64,000 nt of DNA from Streptomyces spinosisporus (GTDB lineage: Bacteria > Actinomycetota > Actinomycetes > Streptomycetales > Streptomycetaceae): assembly GCF_022698145.1 (NCBI RefSeq), contig NZ_JALDAX010000005.1, positions 124,001 through 188,000 on the forward strand. The letters are read 5' to 3'. The translations under genes and the position numbers were made by a program. The notes below the pieces were generated by a model. That model was not told the DNA's origin. It saw nothing but the letters and a program-made list of their open reading frames with translations, and made no database searches. Positions 60,747-64,000 of the stretch are shown one piece after another (the first letter of the stretch is position 1; each line of letters opens with the position of its first letter).

Positions 60747-61240
60747 GAGGTGCGCTCACGCACGTCCACGAGGGTGGCACCGGCATGGGCGACCAGGTCC
60801 TTGGGCTCCATGGGGAACACGGCGTGCGGGTTGCCGGCCGCGGCCCACACGACGTCGTGCTCCAGCAGCGAGCGGTCGGCCAGCACGCGTGTCTTCGTGC
60901 GGTGTCCGAAGGGCGGTACGCCGCCGATGGCGTACCCGGTGCTCTCGCGCACGACGTCCGCCCGGGCCCGGGTCACCTTCTCTGCGCCGAGCTCCTCGCG
61001 GACCCGCTCGACGTCGACCCGCGAGGCGCCGTCCATCAGCACCAGCACCGGGATCCCGTCCGCCGCGAAGATCAGCGACTTGCAGATCTGGCTCAGCTCG
61101 CAGCCGATCGCTGCGGCCGCCTCGGCGGCGGTGCGGGTCGCGTCCGGGAAGCGGCGGATGCGGTCGTTCACGTCGTCGAGACCCAGCTCACGCAGGGCCT
61201 CGGCGAAACGGGGGTGGGCCGGCGAGTCGGAAGGCGTCAT
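60743..61240 (-). CDS. YbaK/ProX-type aminoacyl-tRNA deacylase
   Basis: The product is 165 aa. The YbaK domain shows CELSQICKSLIFAADGIPVL with the conserved Lys, ESTGYAIGGVPPFGH with the Gly-Gly-x-P-P segment, and HDVVWAAAGNPHAVF. Such proteins remove wrong amino acids from tRNA (for example Cys from tRNA-Pro or Ala from tRNA-Pro). Substrate is inferred. It is coupled to the EamA gene. Confidence 0.9.
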   Translation of the reverse strand: MTPSDSPAHPRFAEALRELGLDDVNDRIRRFPDATRTAAEAAAAIGCELSQICKSLIFAADGIPVLVLMDGASRVDVERVREELGAEKVTRARADVVRESTGYAIGGVPPFGHRTKTRVLADRSLLEHDVVWAAAGNPHAVFPMEPKDLVAHAGATLVDVRERTS

Positions 61241-61329
61241 GCCCGGCAGGCTAGCTGCCCCGTACAGACATCACGAACGAATTCGGGGCTGCCCGTTCAG
61301 GCGGACGTCAGCCGGACGTCAGCGCGACA

Positions 61330-61881
61330 TCAGCCGAACGTCACGTCCGCGGTCGTGGACACCCCCGCCGTGCGCCCCGGTGCCGAGTGGTACTGCCAGT
61401 ACATGTTGGTGTGGGCGATGACCTGCTCCGGGGGCGGGGCGCCCCACTCGCTGTTGTCGTTCGTGGTGTGGGCGTCGGCGACGAGCGTCACGTCGTATCC
61501 GCGCGTGAAGGCGCCGTGGATCGTGGAGCGTATGCAGGCGTCGGTCTCCGCGCCGGCGACGACGAGGTGACCGATCCCGGCCGCGGCGAGGACCTCCTCC
61601 AGATCGGTGTCCTCGAACGCGTCGCCGTAGTGCTTGTGCACCACCGGTTCCGATGCGCGGCCCGGCAGTTCACCCACGTACTGCCAGGCCTCGCTGCCCT
61701 TCTCCAGGCCCTCGTCGGAGTGCTGGACCCAGACGACCGGGACGTCCTGGGCGCGGGCCCGCTCGACGAGGGAGGCGATGTTGGCGACGACCTCGTCGCG
61801 CCGGTACGCGGACACGACGACGCCCTGCTGGACGTCGATCACCAGCAGGGCGGTGCGGGGGCGTTGCTGAAGCGTGGTCAT
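61330..61881 (-). CDS. Cysteine hydrolase, isochorismatase-like
   Basis: The product is 183 aa. The catalytic triad is Asp in LLVIDVQQGVV, Lys in VVHKHYGDAF and Cys in GAETDACIRST. Members hydrolyse amides such as nicotinamide, N-carbamoyl compounds or isochorismate; the pocket does not tell which. A perfect 19-bp palindrome lies 22 bases before the ATG and could control the gene. Confidence 0.9.
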   Translation of the reverse strand: MTTLQQRPRTALLVIDVQQGVVVSAYRRDEVVANIASLVERARAQDVPVVWVQHSDEGLEKGSEAWQYVGELPGRASEPVVHKHYGDAFEDTDLEEVLAAAGIGHLVVAGAETDACIRSTIHGAFTRGYDVTLVADAHTTNDNSEWGAPPPEQVIAHTNMYWQYHSAPGRTAGVSTTADVTFG

Positions 61882-61902
61882 GCGCTCACGCTAGCCCCCG
61901 CC

Positions 61903-61921
61903 ACTGACAGTCGCTGTCAGT
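61903..61921. promoter_or_regulatory. 19-bp palindrome upstream of the cysteine hydrolase
   Basis: ACTGACAG-TCG-CTGTCAGT has perfect 8-bp arms around a 3-base centre. It sits between the MmpL stop and the hydrolase start, where an operator would be expected. The arms resemble TetR-type sites. Confidence 0.55.
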
Positions 61922-61932
61922 CGCCGGGGCCG

Positions 61933-64000
61933 TCAGGCCCGTACCAGCTCCCGGTCCTCGTCGTCGTCCCTCGTGTCGCGGTCGAGGTTCTTCAGCCCCT
62001 CGCCCTCCACGTCGACGTTGGGCAGCGCCCGGTCCAGCCACTTCGGCAGCCACCAGGCCCGCTTGCCGAGCAGCGCCAGCACCGCCGGCACGATCGCCAT
62101 GCGCACGATGAACGCGTCGAAGAAGACCGCGATCGCGAGGCCGAAGCCGATCATCTTGATCATGGACTCGCTGGAGCCGATGAACCCGGAGAAGACCGCC
62201 ATCATGATCACCGCGGCGGCCGTGACCACCCGCGCCCCGTGCTTGAAGCCGGTGACGACGGCCTGCGCCGGCTTCTCCCCGTGGACGTGGGCCTCCCGCA
62301 TCCGGGTCACGAGGAACACCTCGTAGTCCATCGCGAGACCGAAGACCACACCGACCATGAAGATCGGCATCATCGACATGACCGGCCCGGTCTCCTCCAC
62401 GCCCAGCAGACCGGACAGCCAGCCCCACTGGAAGACCGCCACGACCGCGCCGAGGGCCGCCATCACCGACAGCAGGAAGCCGAGGGCCGCCTTCAGCGGG
62501 ACCAGGATCGAGCGGAAGACGACGATCAGCAGGAGGAACGCGAGACCGACGACCAGCACCAGATACGGGATCAGCGCGTCGTTCAGCTTCTGCGAGACGT
62601 CGATGTTCATCGCCGTCGAGCCGGTGACCAGCACCTTCGCGTCCGTGTCGGCCTTGATGTCCGCGCCTGCGTCACGGATGGAGTGGACCAGGTCCTCGGT
62701 GGTGACCGACGACGGCTTGGAGTCCGGGATGACCGTGATCGTCGCCGTGTCACCGGCCTTGTTGTACGTCGCCGGCGTGACCGTCACGACGTCCTTGAGG
62801 CCCTTGATCTCATGGGTGACCTTGTTGACGGCGGCCTTGGGGCTGTCGCTGTCCTTGGCGTCGACCACGAGCATCAGGGGGCCGTTGAAGCCGGGGCCGA
62901 AGCCCTCGGACAGCAGGTCGTAGGCGCGGCGCTGCGTCGTCGACGTCGGCTGCGAGCCGTCGTCGCCCAGGCCCAGCTCCAGGGAGGTGGCCGGTACGGC
63001 CGCGGCACCCAGCCCGATCACGCCGAGCAGCAGGACGGCGACGGGACGGCGTACGACGAAGCTCGCCCAGCGCGTGCCCATGTTGGGCCTGCCCGCGGAC
63101 GCCTTCCTGGCCGCCCGCCGGCCGCCGAGCAGCCTGCTCTTGCGGCCCGCCGGCATCACCTTGCGCCCGGCGTACCCGAGCAGCGCCGGGATCATGGTCA
63201 GCGCGATCAGCACCGCGATCGCGACCGTGCCGGCGGCCGCCACGCCCATCTTCGTCAGCATCGGGATGTTGACGACGGACAGGCCGACCAGGGCGATCAC
63301 GACCGTCAGGCCCGCGAAGACCACCGCGGAGCCCGCCGTGCCGACGGCCCGCCCGGCCGCCTCCTCCCGTTCGCGGCCCTCGGCGAGCTCGGCGCGGTAG
63401 CGGGAGACGATGAACAGGGCGTAGTCGATGCCGACCGCGAGGCCGATCATCATGGCCAGGGTGGAGGTGGTCGAGCCGAGGTCCAGCGCCTTCGCCAGCG
63501 CCGTGATGGCCGAGACGCCGATGCCCACGCCGATGAGCGCCGTCAGCAGCGGCAGCCCGGCCGCGATCAGCGAGCCGAAGGTGACGACGAGGACGACGGC
63601 CGCGACCGCGATGCCGATGACCTCGGTGGCGCCGGTCTCGGGTGTCGTCTGCAGCGCGTCACCGCCGATCTCGACGGTCAGCCCGCCGGCGCGTGCATCC
63701 TTCCCGGCGTCCTCCAGGGCGTCGCGGGAGGCGTCCTTCAGCTCCATGCCGGAGACCTTGTACTTCACCGACGTATAGGCGATCGTGCCGTCCTTGCTGA
63801 CGGCGTTCGCCTTGTAGGGGTCGGATACGGAGACCACCTCGGAGACGTCGGACAGCTCCCTGACCGTCTTCTCGACGGTGGCCTTGTTGCCGGCGTCGGT
63901 CATCTTCTCGCCCGCGGGCGCCTTGAAGACGACGCGTCCGGTGGCGCCGTCGGCGCTCATTCCGGGGAAGCGCTGTTCCAGCAGGTCGAAGGCCTTCTGG
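61933..64000 (-). CDS. MmpL-type RND transporter (5' end cut by window edge)
   Basis: About 690 codons are visible and the frame is open to base 64000, so the N-terminal membrane segment and part of the first periplasmic loop are missing. Two blocks of membrane helices, MMIGLAVGIDYALFIVSRYR and IFMVGVVFGLAMDYEVFLVT, carry the Asp-Tyr pairs of MMPL proton relays. A basic spacer (RKVMPAGRKSRLLGGRRAAR) and a second periplasmic loop lie between them. The tail is acidic. These proteins export lipids or siderophore-like molecules or drugs. The cargo is not apparent from neighbours. Confidence 0.92.
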   Translation of the reverse strand, partial: QKAFDLLEQRFPGMSADGATGRVVFKAPAGEKMTDAGNKATVEKTVRELSDVSEVVSVSDPYKANAVSKDGTIAYTSVKYKVSGMELKDASRDALEDAGKDARAGGLTVEIGGDALQTTPETGATEVIGIAVAAVVLVVTFGSLIAAGLPLLTALIGVGIGVSAITALAKALDLGSTTSTLAMMIGLAVGIDYALFIVSRYRAELAEGREREEAAGRAVGTAGSAVVFAGLTVVIALVGLSVVNIPMLTKMGVAAAGTVAIAVLIALTMIPALLGYAGRKVMPAGRKSRLLGGRRAARKASAGRPNMGTRWASFVVRRPVAVLLLGVIGLGAAAVPATSLELGLGDDGSQPTSTTQRRAYDLLSEGFGPGFNGPLMLVVDAKDSDSPKAAVNKVTHEIKGLKDVVTVTPATYNKAGDTATITVIPDSKPSSVTTEDLVHSIRDAGADIKADTDAKVLVTGSTAMNIDVSQKLNDALIPYLVLVVGLAFLLLIVVFRSILVPLKAALGFLLSVMAALGAVVAVFQWGWLSGLLGVEETGPVMSMMPIFMVGVVFGLAMDYEVFLVTRMREAHVHGEKPAQAVVTGFKHGARVVTAAAVIMMAVFSGFIGSSESMIKMIGFGLAIAVFFDAFIVRMAIVPAVLALLGKRAWWLPKWLDRALPNVDVEGEGLKNLDRDTRDDDEDRELVRA

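Overview
The window is chromosomal DNA of a Streptomyces or very close relative. GC is very high with strong third-position GC bias, GTG starts and 1-4 base stop/start overlaps are common, several genes look leaderless, and the gene content is typical of the genus: an SsgA-like division protein, a resuscitation-promoting factor, protein O-mannosyltransferase, an LAxTG sortase substrate and a FilP/Scy-like coiled coil. From memory the order (glmU-prs-rplY-pth, ppc, galTEK, ispE-ksgA-rpfB-tatD, rsmI, pmt, ssgE, cobalt/nickel transporter) matches the core of the S. coelicolor chromosome around SCO3110-SCO3160. I see no transposase, integrase, prophage, CRISPR array or rRNA. One tRNA gene, tRNA-Gln(UUG), is present.

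Layout. 1-6.4 kb: MacB-type ABC exporter (cut by the left edge), DHA2-type MFS exporter, DUF485 protein plus acetate-type symporter. 6.4-7.5 kb: FilP-like coiled coil. 7.5-12.8 kb: the most unusual block, four genes in two divergent pairs that combine toxin-type nucleic-acid enzymes with SUKH immunity domains: a deaminase-like/SUKH-4 fusion, a WHH-nuclease-like/SUKH-1 fusion, and a free YwqJ-type deaminase followed by SUKH-3. None has a secretion signal, and the shared control region carries two tandem inverted repeats. 12.8-15.2 kb: orphan histidine kinase and an HTH/LAGLIDADG-like protein. 15.2-25.8 kb: tRNA-Gln, glmU, prsA, rplY, pth, two envelope proteins, ppc, a fatty-acid desaturase with its TetR regulator, and CsbD. 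25.8-29.1 kb: VOC protein, Tam-type methyltransferase, divergent MarR, orphan LuxR-type regulator, GNAT acetyltransferase. 29.1-34.5 kb: Leloir operon galTEK, divergent from a sugar-type symporter with a small membrane partner. 34.5-41.1 kb: degenerate-receiver regulator, two tandem membrane-anchored PQQ-type propeller proteins, ABC-F ATPase. 41.3-50.1 kb: Uma2 protein, ispE-ksgA, rpfB, tatD, zinc-ribbon protein, rsmI, pmt. 50.1-55.5 kb: MarR with a divergent luciferase-like oxidoreductase, two tandem PBPs, ssgE. 55.7-58.3 kb: ECF-type CbiMN-Q-O nickel/cobalt importer behind a Nur-box-like site. 58.4-64 kb: serine beta-lactamase-like hydrolase, DUF1876, EamA transporter, YbaK deacylase, cysteine hydrolase, and an MmpL protein cut by the right edge.

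How the genes fit together. Much of the window serves the envelope and growth: UDP-GlcNAc supply (glmU), UDP-galactose interconversion (galTEK), isoprenoid precursor (ispE), peptidoglycan synthesis and remodelling (two PBPs, SsgE, RpfB), protein mannosylation (Pmt), fatty-acid desaturation and polarity. Translation and nucleotide supply are covered by prsA, rplY, pth, ksgA, rsmI and tRNA-Gln. Candidate regulatory sites include a Nur-box-like site before cbiM, triple inverted repeats before the desaturase, 15-bp repeats before marR/tam and marR/LLM, helically phased AACA repeats between galT and the symporter, and strong hairpins before rplY, tatD and the zinc-ribbon gene.
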